From: CBFCZU01 sp965602635
Lineage (GTDB): Bacteria; Planctomycetota; Phycisphaerae; SM23-33
Reading direction: 5' to 3'
Assembly (NCBI GenBank): GCA_965602635.1
Contig: CBFCZU010000007.1
Span: 1-39,956, forward strand
DNA length: 39,956 nucleotides
Below, piece by piece: positions 32,775 through 39,956 of the stretch. The notes beneath the pieces were generated by a model. The model did not search any database, was not told the DNA's origin, and saw only the letters and a list, made by a program, of their open reading frames with translations. The stretch's first letter is position 1. Each line of letters starts with the position of its first letter. The position numbers were made by a program, and so were the translations under genes.

Positions 32775-34195
32775 GAAAGTCGAAGACCCTCGTTGCATGT
32801 GGTCTGGTCCTCGTCCTGGCGGCCACGGCGGCGGCGCAGAGCAGCGGGCCGTCGTTCGAGAAAGTTTTCGCCAAGGCGTCGCGCGCCCTGGCTCGGATTG
32901 AGTTCAAGATCGACGCGAGGCTTGCCCCGCCGGAGAAGCGCGTCAACCAGGCCGTCTGCATCGATACGACCAACGGGTGGTTTCTCACCATCGGCATCCC
33001 TCAAGGCATTCCCCCGGGCGAGCTGACCGATCTGGTCCTCGTGCCTCCGGGCCAGAGCGCCGTCAAGCTCAAGGCCAAGTTCCTGGGGACCGACCCGGAG
33101 GTGGGGATTTCGTTCCTGGCGCCGGCGGACAAGAAGGAGTGGGCGAAGGTCAAGGGCAGATGGACCGCCCTGGCGTTCTCGGCCAAGTCCGACCTGAAGC
33201 TCGGCCAGCAGGTATGCTCCGTGGGGCTGCTGGGGCCCGGCAGCGGCAACATGCCGTACATGGGGATGGGCACGGTGGGCGCGAAGCTGCGCCTGCCGGA
33301 CAACGTGGTGTACGTCAGCGGCGGCGACCTGACCGTTCCCTCCAGCCCGGTTCTGACGGCCGACGGGCGGGTCGTGGGGCTCATCGCCGGGCAGCGCCCG
33401 ATGGAGATACGGCTGCTGATGAACCAGCGCTGGATGGCCGTGCCCACGGTCTCTCGGCAGACCACCAGGTTCTTCATGCCCGTGGAGGAGTTCGCGCACC
33501 TGCTGAGGGAGATCCCGTCCGGCCCGATGGCCACCAGGAAGCTGGCTTGGCCCGGGGTGCTGCAGTTCCGCGAGAAATTGCCCGCCGAGGAGGAGGTCCG
33601 CCCCGAGCTGGTGGGCAAGGCGGCGGTAATCGTCCAGAAGATCCTCCCCCGCGGCGCCGCCGACAAGGCCGGCATTGAGGAGAACGACGCCATCATCGCC
33701 GTGGACGGCAAGCCGCTGGAGGAGATGGGCACGCCCACGCTGATCCAGCAGATGTTCGAACGCAAGTTGGCCACCTGCAAGCCGGGCCAGATCGTCACCT
33801 TCACGCTGCTGCGGAAGAAAGAGCGGAAGGACGTGAAGGTGACGCTCGAGGCGATGCCCATGCGGCCGCACCTCGCCGCCCGCTACTACGACACCAAGCT
33901 CGGCTTCGTCGCCCGCGACGTGGTGCTGGTGGACCGATACCTGGGCCGGAGCGAGCCGCTGCGCGAGAACGGCGTGGTCGTGCTGATGGTGCGGAAGAAC
34001 TTGCCGATCGCCCTGGGCAAGGTCCTCCCCGGCGACCTGATAATCGCCGTGGACAAGGAGCAGGTGCCCAACGTTGCGGCGTTGGAGCAGGTGCTGGGTA
34101 AGATAGCCAAGTCCAATAAGATGGAGGCGCCTTTCGTGGTGCTCCGCAAGGGCAAGCCGGAGGTGATGACCGTCAAGCTGCCCGCCACGAGATAG
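32771..34195 (+). CDS. exported HtrA/DegP-like protein with degenerate protease site and two PDZ domains
   Basis: 474 residues. The signal peptide (1-23, cleavage AAA-QSS) is followed by a trypsin-like region (about 28-245), PDZ1 (about 280-370: KILPRGAADKAGIEENDAIIAVDG) and PDZ2 (about 385-474: VLPGDLIIAVDKEQVP). In the protease part the usual TNxHV histidine position reads GWFLTIGIPQG, with no histidine. The GNSGGP serine loop reads VPSSPVLTADGRVVG. The aspartate region, GTDPEVGISFL, is roughly kept. It therefore looks like a binding or chaperone-like pseudoprotease. ATG 32771 overlaps the lgt stop, and AAGGGAAG lies just upstream. Co-expression with lgt suggests a role in envelope protein quality control, which is inference. 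Confidence 0.8.
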   Translation: MRKSKTLVACGLVLVLAATAAAQSSGPSFEKVFAKASRALARIEFKIDARLAPPEKRVNQAVCIDTTNGWFLTIGIPQGIPPGELTDLVLVPPGQSAVKLKAKFLGTDPEVGISFLAPADKKEWAKVKGRWTALAFSAKSDLKLGQQVCSVGLLGPGSGNMPYMGMGTVGAKLRLPDNVVYVSGGDLTVPSSPVLTADGRVVGLIAGQRPMEIRLLMNQRWMAVPTVSRQTTRFFMPVEEFAHLLREIPSGPMATRKLAWPGVLQFREKLPAEEEVRPELVGKAAVIVQKILPRGAADKAGIEENDAIIAVDGKPLEEMGTPTLIQQMFERKLATCKPGQIVTFTLLRKKERKDVKVTLEAMPMRPHLAARYYDTKLGFVARDVVLVDRYLGRSEPLRENGVVVLMVRKNLPIALGKVLPGDLIIAVDKEQVPNVAALEQVLGKIAKSNKMEAPFVVLRKGKPEVMTVKLPATR

Positions 34196-34229
34196 CCTCT
34201 GCCGGACCCGCGACACGGAGGTCGGTAAC

Positions 34230-34532
34230 GTGATCTGGACCAGGATGGTCGCCACAGCTCTGATTGCGGCGGCGGGGGTTGCCCTTGTGTGGCTGGGGCT
34301 GGGCCTCTGCCGCGTGGCCGACGGCGGAAACGACGTGGGACATGCCCTGGTACTCCTGTGTGCCCTGGGGGCAGTGGTGGCGGGGGGGTGGCTCTGCTGG
34401 CAGGCGGCCGCCAGGCACATCATGCCCCCGCGCCTCGCGGGGCGCGTGGTCAATCTTGCATCGGCGATGGTATTGGCGGGCCTGGCCCTTGCCGCGGTGC
34501 TGATGTTCTTTCAGAGCCCGGGCGTCTTGTGA
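34230..34532 (+). CDS. small membrane protein of unknown function
   Basis: 100 residues with three hydrophobic segments at about 8-27, 41-60 and 75-95. The hairpin-like second and third segments are joined by a basic ARHIMPPRLAGR loop. The start is GTG 34230, supported by CGGAGG eight bases upstream. It lies between the HtrA-like gene and the TPR gene on the same strand with short gaps, so it probably belongs to the same transcript. No family is recognised. It could be an accessory membrane partner of either neighbour. Confidence 0.6.
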   Translation: MIWTRMVATALIAAAGVALVWLGLGLCRVADGGNDVGHALVLLCALGAVVAGGWLCWQAAARHIMPPRLAGRVVNLASAMVLAGLALAAVLMFFQSPGVL

Positions 34533-34543
34533 GGTAACGTGCC

Positions 34544-36850
34544 ATGAGGGCGCGGATGGCCGCGGGGATCGTGCTGGCAGCGGCGGCCGGACTGGCATGG
34601 GCCGGACCGAAGGCCGCCACTTCGCCGGCGCAGCCGGACAGACTGACGGCTGAGTCTCTCGCCCACCAGGCCCGGTCGCTGGGACACCTGCGCGACGGGG
34701 CGATCGTCGCCCGCGCCGGACGAATCGGCGTCCTGCTGAAATGCGCCGCCAGTTACGCTCCCGACGATCCCGGGGTCAATCGCCAGCTCGTGGACTTCCA
34801 CGAGAGCGCCGGCGATCTGGGCAAGGCGGCGGCCGCCGCCGGGCGATACATCCGGGCTCACCCGGGCGACTACGCCTCGGGCGTGCGGTGGATTCGGCTG
34901 GCGCGGTCGGGGCTGGACAAGGCCGGCGATCGCATCGCCTTCCTGGAGAAGGTCGCGGCCGACAAGCGGTTGGCAAGTGGAGTTCGCGCCGCGGCTGCCG
35001 CCGGCGTCTCGAGCATCCGCCTCCGCCAGGGCGACAAGGCCGCCGCCCGCCGGGCCTGCCGGCAGGCGCTCTCGCTCGACCCGCACCAGCCTCTGGCCAT
35101 GGAGGTGAGCAGGCTTCTGGAGGCCAGGACCGGCCCGGCCGAGACCTTTGCCGGGGCCCTGGCCGTTTTCCGCGCCAATCCGCGCAGCGTGCACGCCCCC
35201 TGGCAGGTGGCCGGGCTGCTCCAGGACGCGGGTCACTACAAGGAGGCCCTGGCCTTCTATGAGTACGCCCACGCGGTCTCTCAGGATCGCGGGCCGGGGG
35301 CGAGCGCGCTGGAGGCCCTGCTGATCGACTACTTCAATGCCCGGCTTGACGCCGGCCAGGCCGCCAGGGCCGCGGATGAGTTCGCGCCCCTGATCAAGCG
35401 ACACAAGGGCAGTCTTGCGCTGCACGCCCTGATGGTTGAGGCCTGCCGGGCGGCGGGCAGGGACGCACAGGCCAAGGCACACGTTGATGCCATGGGGAAG
35501 ATCTACGAGCCGGTGGCGGCCCCCGGGGCGCGCCGCACCGGAGCGATGGCCGCCGAGCTCGCCTGGTTCTGCCTCCACTTCCGCGCCGTCCCCAAGCTGG
35601 CTATCCAGTGGGCCGAGGAAGCCGCCAGGTCGGCCGGCGGCGACGCCTACGTCCTTCGCGTCCTGGGCGCCGCCGAGTTGGCCACCGGCAAGGAGAAGCT
35701 CGGCGCCAAGCGGCTGGCCGGGCTGGTGGAGAGGGACCCCTACGCCGCCGCGCTGCTGGCGAGTTACTACTACGACCGGGACCTGCCCAAGGAGGCCCAG
35801 GCCGTGGTGCTCGAGGGCGCCGGTCAGGTCCGCACGGGCCCGGCCTGGCGGGCGCTGGCGGCGGTCGCGGCCGAGCACAAGGTTGCCCTGCCTCCGGTCA
35901 AGCATGCCAAGGCCGTCGCGCGGGCCCTCGCTGGGCTGCCCCCGCACGTCATGGAAATGGGGCGGTTCCCCGAGCGCTACCTTCGGGTGACTCTCTCGGC
36001 CGGGGAGAGGGCCCTGGCCCCCGGAGAGCCAGTCACCGTGACCGTGGAGCTGAGCAACATCTCCAAGCACGCCGTCCCCCTCGGGCAGTCGGGGCTGTGC
36101 ACGCCGGTGGTATTCCTGAGCCTGTCGGTCGAGGGCAAGGCCGGGGCCTCGCTGGCGAACCTCACCCCGGCGGCGCTGCCGGCGCCGAAGTACCTGGCGG
36201 CCGGCAAGAAGGTCTCCCAGACGGTTCGCATTGACGTCGGGCCGGCGGAGGCGCTGCTCGCGACGAGCCCGCTGGCGGAGCTGAAGCTCACCGTCAGCGC
36301 CATGCTCGACCCGTTGCAGGTGGACGAGAAGCTTCTCTCCTCCGCCCCCGGTGTGAAGATCGTCCCCGTCACGATCCGGCGGGCGGCATTGTTCGACGCC
36401 TCCGTCGATGGGGCCGCCGAGAAGGCGCTGGCGGCGATCGCCCAGGAGCTGCGGCGAGGATCGCCCGCGGCCGCTGCCCTGTCGGCGCGGCAGACGGGCA
36501 TCCTGCTGGCACACGTGCAGCGGGTCGCGGCCGGCGAGGTCAAGGACAAGCTCCCCGCCGGCTTGACCAAGTCGGCCCTGCTGGAGCTGGTCAGCGCACA
36601 GCTCCGAGGGAAGTGGCCGCTGGCGCGGTCGGAGATGATAGCCGCGCTGCACCACGTTCGCCTCGACGAGCAGGTCATCGGCCTGCTGGGCCCGTGCATT
36701 CAGGACCGCAGCGCGGTGGTGCGGATGCGGCTGGTGGAGCTGCTCGTCGCCAAGAGGACAAAGGGCCACAAGACGATCCTCGACATCTACGCCGCCGACG
36801 GCGACCGCCACGTCAGGGACATGGCGTCGGCCCTTGCCGGCGGGAAGTGA
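34544..36850 (+). CDS. exported TPR/HEAT-like repeat protein
   Basis: 768 residues. The signal peptide (1-21, cleavage WAG or AWA) is followed by TPR-like helical pairs to about residue 460, for example VNRQLVDFHESAGDLGKAAAAAGRYI and AGLLQDAGHYKEALAFYEYA (each given in part). A beta-sandwich-like section spans about 480-590 (RVTLSAGERALAPGEPVTVTV and SNISKHAVPLG). The C-terminal helical stretch is HEAT-like: DDS-type pairs ending with CIQDRSAVVRMRLVELLVAK. No catalytic motif is seen. ATG 34544 is 11 bases after the small membrane gene, with GAGGTAAC upstream. It resembles the large periplasmic TPR protein at 6396 in style but has no obvious sequence match to it. Confidence 0.75.
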   Translation: MRARMAAGIVLAAAAGLAWAGPKAATSPAQPDRLTAESLAHQARSLGHLRDGAIVARAGRIGVLLKCAASYAPDDPGVNRQLVDFHESAGDLGKAAAAAGRYIRAHPGDYASGVRWIRLARSGLDKAGDRIAFLEKVAADKRLASGVRAAAAAGVSSIRLRQGDKAAARRACRQALSLDPHQPLAMEVSRLLEARTGPAETFAGALAVFRANPRSVHAPWQVAGLLQDAGHYKEALAFYEYAHAVSQDRGPGASALEALLIDYFNARLDAGQAARAADEFAPLIKRHKGSLALHALMVEACRAAGRDAQAKAHVDAMGKIYEPVAAPGARRTGAMAAELAWFCLHFRAVPKLAIQWAEEAARSAGGDAYVLRVLGAAELATGKEKLGAKRLAGLVERDPYAAALLASYYYDRDLPKEAQAVVLEGAGQVRTGPAWRALAAVAAEHKVALPPVKHAKAVARALAGLPPHVMEMGRFPERYLRVTLSAGERALAPGEPVTVTVELSNISKHAVPLGQSGLCTPVVFLSLSVEGKAGASLANLTPAALPAPKYLAAGKKVSQTVRIDVGPAEALLATSPLAELKLTVSAMLDPLQVDEKLLSSAPGVKIVPVTIRRAALFDASVDGAAEKALAAIAQELRRGSPAAAALSARQTGILLAHVQRVAAGEVKDKLPAGLTKSALLELVSAQLRGKWPLARSEMIAALHHVRLDEQVIGLLGPCIQDRSAVVRMRLVELLVAKRTKGHKTILDIYAADGDRHVRDMASALAGGK

Positions 36851-36891
36851 CGTCTCGGCCCCGGCGCCGGGCAGGGGGCGAGAGGCACCAC

Positions 36892-37674
36892 GTGGGACGC
36901 TACGATCGTCAGACCGTCTTCGAGCAGCTCGCCCCGGCTGGCCAGCGCCGCCTTGGCCGGGCCCGGGCACTCATCGTCGGCGTCGGCGGGCTAGGCTGCA
37001 CCGTTGCCGAGCTGCTGACGCGGAGCGGGGTGGGGGCCCTTCGGCTCGTTGACGACGACACGGTGGAGCTCGTGAACCTTCACCGGCAGATCCTCTACGA
37101 CGAGTCGGACGCGGCCGCCGGCGCGGAGAAGGTCGCCGCCGCCGCCGCCCGGCTGGCGGAGATCAACCGCGAGGTGAGTCTCGAGCCGGTGGCGGAGCGG
37201 CTGGGCCCGGACAACGCCGAGCGGCTCGCCCGCGACGTGGACGTCATCATCGACGGCACCGACAACTTCGCCACGCGGTTCGTCATCAACGACCTGGCCG
37301 TCAGGGACGACCTGCCGTGGGTCTTCGCCGGGGCGCTCGGGGCCGAGTGCCAGACGATGACGATCGTCCCCGGCCGGACGCCGTGCCTCAGGTGCGTGTA
37401 CGAGTCGCCACCGCCGCCTTCAGAGCACCCGACTTGCCTGGCCGCCGGCGTGATCCCCCCAGCCGTGGTGGCGGTCGCCGCCGTGCAGGCTGCCGAGGCC
37501 ATGAAAATCCTCGCCGGGCAGGCCGAGCGGGCCTCGCCGTTCCTGCTGAAGTTCGACTTCTGGGCCAACACCGTCCAGCGCATCGACGTGGCGGCGGCCT
37601 GCGGCGACGCCGACTGCCCGTGCTGCAAGCGGCGGCACTTTGAGTTCCTGTGCCCGGAGCCTGGCGCCCGCTGA
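36892..37674 (+). CDS. ThiF/MoeB/HesA-family E1-like adenylyltransferase
   Basis: 260 residues. The family activates the C-terminal glycine of a small ubiquitin-like sulfur carrier (ThiS, MoaD, CysO) with ATP. Motifs in order are VGVGGLGC (29-36), RLVDDDTVELVNLHRQILY (51-69), the ATP-site DGTDNFATRFVINDL (121-135), and zinc cysteines C165-x2-C168 with C242, C244 and C245. HPTCLAAGVIPP carries the likely thioester Cys182. There is no C-terminal rhodanese domain, so it is MoeB- or ThiF-like rather than a fused MoeZ. GTG 36892 has GAGAGG six bases upstream. It is followed by cysK, which suggests a sulfur-transfer role. No sulfur carrier gene is seen here. Confidence 0.87.
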   Translation: MGRYDRQTVFEQLAPAGQRRLGRARALIVGVGGLGCTVAELLTRSGVGALRLVDDDTVELVNLHRQILYDESDAAAGAEKVAAAAARLAEINREVSLEPVAERLGPDNAERLARDVDVIIDGTDNFATRFVINDLAVRDDLPWVFAGALGAECQTMTIVPGRTPCLRCVYESPPPPSEHPTCLAAGVIPPAVVAVAAVQAAEAMKILAGQAERASPFLLKFDFWANTVQRIDVAAACGDADCPCCKRRHFEFLCPEPGAR

Positions 37675-37708
37675 GCGGCGTTTCCGGGCCGGGGCCGACC
37701 GCGGGGGC

Positions 37709-37714
37709 TATAAT
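37709..37714 (+). promoter_or_regulatory. -10 box of a candidate cysK promoter
   Basis: A perfect TATAAT lies 41 bases before the cysK ATG, in the 81-base gap after the E1 gene. No clear -35 box stands at 16-18 bases, so an activator may be needed, or cysK is read mainly from the E1 transcript. Confidence 0.4.
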
Positions 37715-37755
37715 GTCACGAGGCCCCCCGCGGGCTCTGCAAGGACAAGACGACT

Positions 37756-38703
37756 ATGGCGACCATCCACGAAGACGTCACGACCACGATCGGGCGCACA
37801 CCCCTGGTGCGGATTCGCAGGATCATACGCTCCCGCGCGGCGGTGCTGTGCAAGGTGGAGGCCTTCAACCCGCTGGCGTCGGTGAAGGATCGCATCGGCC
37901 TGGCGATGATCCAGGCGGCCGAGCGCCAGGGAAAAATCTCCCGCGAGACCCTCGTCGTCGAGCCCACCAGCGGCAACACGGGAATCGCGCTGGCGTTCGT
38001 CTGTGCCGCCCGCGGGTACAAGTGCATGCTGGTCATGCCCGAGTCGATGAGCGTCGAACGCCGCAAGGTCGTCAAGGCGCTCGGCGCCGAGCTGGTGCTG
38101 ACGCCGGCGGCGGGCGGCATGCCCGGTGCCATCGAGGAGGCCGGCCGGATCGTCGAGGCCACGAAGGACGTCTTCATGCCGCAGCAGTTCGAGAACCCGG
38201 CCAACCCGGAGATCCACCGCCGCACCACCGCTGAGGAGATCTGGGCGGACACCGGTGGCAACGCAGACGTGCTCGTCTCCGGGGTGGGCACCGGAGGAAC
38301 CATCACCGGGGTCGCCGAGGCGATCAAGCAGCGCAAGCCCTCGTTCAAGGCCGTGGCCGTGGAGCCGGCTTCCAGCCCGGTGCTCACCCAGCTCCGCGCT
38401 GGCGATGAACTCAAGCCCGGCCCCCACAAGATCCAGGGCATCGGCGCCGGTTTCGTGCCGAAGGTCCTTAACCTCGACGTCGTGGACGAGGTGATCGCGG
38501 TGCACGACGAGGACGCGTTGGCCTGGGCCCGCCGCGCCGCCAGCGACGAAGGCCTGTTCGTGGGCATTTCCTCGGGCGCCGCCCTGAAGGCGGCCGACGA
38601 GATCGCCCATCGCCCCGAGAGCGACGGGAAGGTCATCGTGGTCATCCTCCCCAGCTTTGGCGAGCGGTACCTTTCCACCCCGCTGTTCGATTTCGATCGG
38701 TAG
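37756..38703 (+). CDS. cysK: cysteine synthase A (O-acetylserine sulfhydrylase)
   Basis: 315 residues. A PLP enzyme that replaces the acetyl group of O-acetylserine with sulfide. The start, TIGRTPLVRI, is typical. The PLP lysine is Lys44 in NPLASVKDRIG, the substrate loop is PTSGNTGIALA, the phosphate-binding loop is GVGTGGTITG, and the end GISSGAALKAA followed by PSFGERYLSTPLF is canonical. AAGGAC lies upstream of the ATG. The gene ends overlapping the next open frame's possible GTG. Its placement after a ThiF/MoeB-like E1 recalls the mycobacterial CysO-CysM route, but the active-site loop and length are those of the ordinary CysK type. Confidence 0.95.
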   Translation: MATIHEDVTTTIGRTPLVRIRRIIRSRAAVLCKVEAFNPLASVKDRIGLAMIQAAERQGKISRETLVVEPTSGNTGIALAFVCAARGYKCMLVMPESMSVERRKVVKALGAELVLTPAAGGMPGAIEEAGRIVEATKDVFMPQQFENPANPEIHRRTTAEEIWADTGGNADVLVSGVGTGGTITGVAEAIKQRKPSFKAVAVEPASSPVLTQLRAGDELKPGPHKIQGIGAGFVPKVLNLDVVDEVIAVHDEDALAWARRAASDEGLFVGISSGAALKAADEIAHRPESDGKVIVVILPSFGERYLSTPLFDFDR

Positions 38704-38708
38704 TGCCG

Positions 38709-39548
38709 ATGCGCCGGTTTGTAGACCTTCACGTTCACTCGACGGCCTCGGACGGGGCGACCGCCCCCGCCGAGCTGGTCCTTCTGGCCGAGCGCAAGCG
38801 CCTGGCGGCTGTGGCGCTGACCGACCACGACACGACCGCGGGCCTGGGCGAGGCGGCCGAGGCCGCTCGGGGCCTGCCCGTCCGGTTCGTGCCCGGCGTC
38901 GAGGTGTCGGCGCGCTTCCCCGGCGGGACGCTGCACATCCTCGGCCTGGGGATCGACGCCTCCGCGGGCCCGCTTCGCGACCTCACCCGGCGGCTGCGAG
39001 AGAGCCGCAATCAGCGGAACCCCAAGATGGTAGCCCGGCTACGGGCCCTGGGGATCGACGTGACCATGCCCGAGCTGCGGCGGCGCGCCGGCGGCGGGCT
39101 GGTGGGGCGGATGCACATGGCCATGCTGCTCCACGAGAAGGGCTGCGTGCGGAGCGTGGACGAGGCGTTCGCCCGCTACCTCGGCCCGCGGGGGGCGGCA
39201 TTCGTGGACAAGGAGCGAGCCGAAGCGGCCGAGGCCATCGACGCCATACACGCCGCCGGCGGGCTGGCCATCCTCGCACACCCCGCGCTCCTCAATTGCG
39301 CCAATACCGCCCAGCTTCGGCGCGTCTGCCGATGGCTGGCGCACGCCGGGCTCGACGGCATCGAGGCATACCACGGCGACCACACCGACGCCCAGACCCG
39401 GACCGTCCTGACCCTGGCGGGCGAGCTGGGGCTGCTGGTCTCCGGCGGGTCCGACTTCCACGGGCCCAACAAGCCGCAGGGGCGGATGGGCCTGCCCCGG
39501 GCGCCCCTGGCGGCCGTCGAACAACTCCTTGCCAAACTCCCGGCCTGA
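38709..39548 (+). CDS. PHP-domain phosphoesterase (YciV/TrpH-like)
   Basis: 279 residues. A polymerase-and-histidinol-phosphatase fold. Metal-binding motifs are DLHVHSTASDG (6-16, with His8 and His10), LTDHDTT, PGVEVSARF, LAILAHPALL and GGSDFHG. The closest experimentally known relatives are 3',5'-nucleoside bisphosphate and 5'-3' oligoribonucleotide phosphatases (TrpH/YciV). ATG 38709 is chosen, and GTG 38703, which overlaps the cysK stop codon, is the alternative. Neither has a strong ribosome-binding site. Translation may be coupled to cysK. The C-terminus is complete. The link to sulfur metabolism could be recycling of 3'-phosphoadenosine 5'-phosphate (pAp), which is inference. Confidence 0.87.
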   Translation: MRRFVDLHVHSTASDGATAPAELVLLAERKRLAAVALTDHDTTAGLGEAAEAARGLPVRFVPGVEVSARFPGGTLHILGLGIDASAGPLRDLTRRLRESRNQRNPKMVARLRALGIDVTMPELRRRAGGGLVGRMHMAMLLHEKGCVRSVDEAFARYLGPRGAAFVDKERAEAAEAIDAIHAAGGLAILAHPALLNCANTAQLRRVCRWLAHAGLDGIEAYHGDHTDAQTRTVLTLAGELGLLVSGGSDFHGPNKPQGRMGLPRAPLAAVEQLLAKLPA

Positions 39549-39567
39549 CTGATAACCTCCTGGGCTG

Positions 39568-39956
39568 ATGAGCGGGCAGACGGGACAAGAGGCGAGCCGA
39601 CCCATCGGCGTCTTCGACTCGGGACTGGGCGGGCTGACCGTCGTCAGCCAGATCATGCGCCTCATGGGCGGCGAGGACGTGATATACCTGGGCGATTCGG
39701 CCCGCGTCCCTTACGGCATCAAGTCGCCGGAGACGATCCGGCGGTTCGCGCTTCAGGACATGGCCTTCCTGCTCCGGTTCGACCCGAAGATGATTGTGGT
39801 GGCGTGCAACACGGCCTCGGCCGTGGCGCTGGACGCGCTGTGCGCGGAGGCGGGCGATTCGACGCGCGTCGTAGGCGTGGTGGCGGCGGCGGCGGAGGCG
39901 GCCGTGAGCCTTGCCGGCGGCCGCCCCATCGGCGTGGTGGGCACCGAGGCGACCAT
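39568..39956 (+). CDS. murI: glutamate racemase, 5' part (runs off the window)
   Basis: About 129 residues are visible and the frame is open to the window end. The enzyme makes D-glutamate for peptidoglycan. Motifs are IGVFDSGLGGLTV (about 13-25), YLGDSARVPYGIKS with the family's substrate-binding region, and VVACNTASA with the first catalytic cysteine. ATG 39568 is the first plausible start, though its ribosome-binding site is weak. The second catalytic cysteine would lie beyond the window. Together with glmS and dapL it indicates that this organism makes peptidoglycan. Confidence 0.93.
   Translation, partial: MSGQTGQEASRPIGVFDSGLGGLTVVSQIMRLMGGEDVIYLGDSARVPYGIKSPETIRRFALQDMAFLLRFDPKMIVVACNTASAVALDALCAEAGDSTRVVGVVAAAAEAAVSLAGGRPIGVVGTEAT

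Noticed and set aside
34511..36970. Long minus-strand open frame opposite the TPR gene at 34544
   Set aside because: Low-complexity shadow frame; the plus strand has a signal peptide, TPR pattern and ribosome-binding site.

Overview
The window is very G+C-rich DNA with dense, short-spaced genes and no phage, insertion-sequence or CRISPR signature. Gene content points to the phylum Planctomycetota, probably a Phycisphaerae-like lineage. The signs are signal-peptide and TPR proteins of unknown family, a zinc-ribbon/vWA membrane protein beside TolQ/ExbD, a secreted glycoside-hydrolase-like giant, an LL-diaminopimelate aminotransferase, and dispersed palindromic repeats. This placement is inferred from gene style, not from a marker comparison.

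Layout. 1-385: repeat-rich leader (GCGNAGC mini-hairpins, then a 10-bp periodic array) before an AAC(3)-family acetyltransferase. 1272-1852: GNAT acetyltransferase and tRNA-Leu(UAG) on the minus strand. 2294-9146: six-gene plus-strand operon (zinc-ribbon/TM/vWA protein, TPR protein, TolQ/ExbB, two ExbD/TolR proteins, large TPR protein). I read it as a proton-driven envelope machine in which the vWA protein takes the place of TonB/TolA. 9202-12986: tRNA-Cys, a CX4CH cytochrome-like protein, a membrane-anchored hypothetical and a coiled-coil lipoprotein. 12999-16278 (minus): rarA, a Gfo/Idh/MocA oxidoreductase and a TIM-barrel sugar isomerase/epimerase. 16454-18928: a nucleotidyltransferase-GHMP sugar kinase fusion. 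18948-21680 (minus): glycoside-hydrolase-like secreted protein, divergent from glmS. 23786-27924 (minus): lipoprotein, guaB and a Na/Pi cotransporter, with an unusual run of hairpins between guaB and the lipoprotein gene. 28110-31232: dapL, folK, deoxynucleoside kinase, panC. 31317-36850: lgt with a large in-frame insertion, a degenerate HtrA-like PDZ protein, a small membrane protein and a TPR protein. 36892-39956: ThiF/MoeB-type E1, cysK, PHP phosphoesterase and the 5' part of murI.

Together the genes cover cell-wall precursors (glmS, dapL, murI), lipoprotein maturation (lgt), cofactor and nucleotide supply (folK, panC, guaB, dNK), sulfur assimilation (cysK, ThiF/MoeB) and envelope functions. 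The observations most worth a second look are four. The first is the TonB/TolA-like SxxxH motif in the vWA protein's membrane helix. The second is a 35-nt palindromic repeat found twice, each time supplying the stop codon of the gene before it. The third is the multi-hairpin region downstream of guaB. The fourth is the nucleotidyltransferase-kinase fusion.
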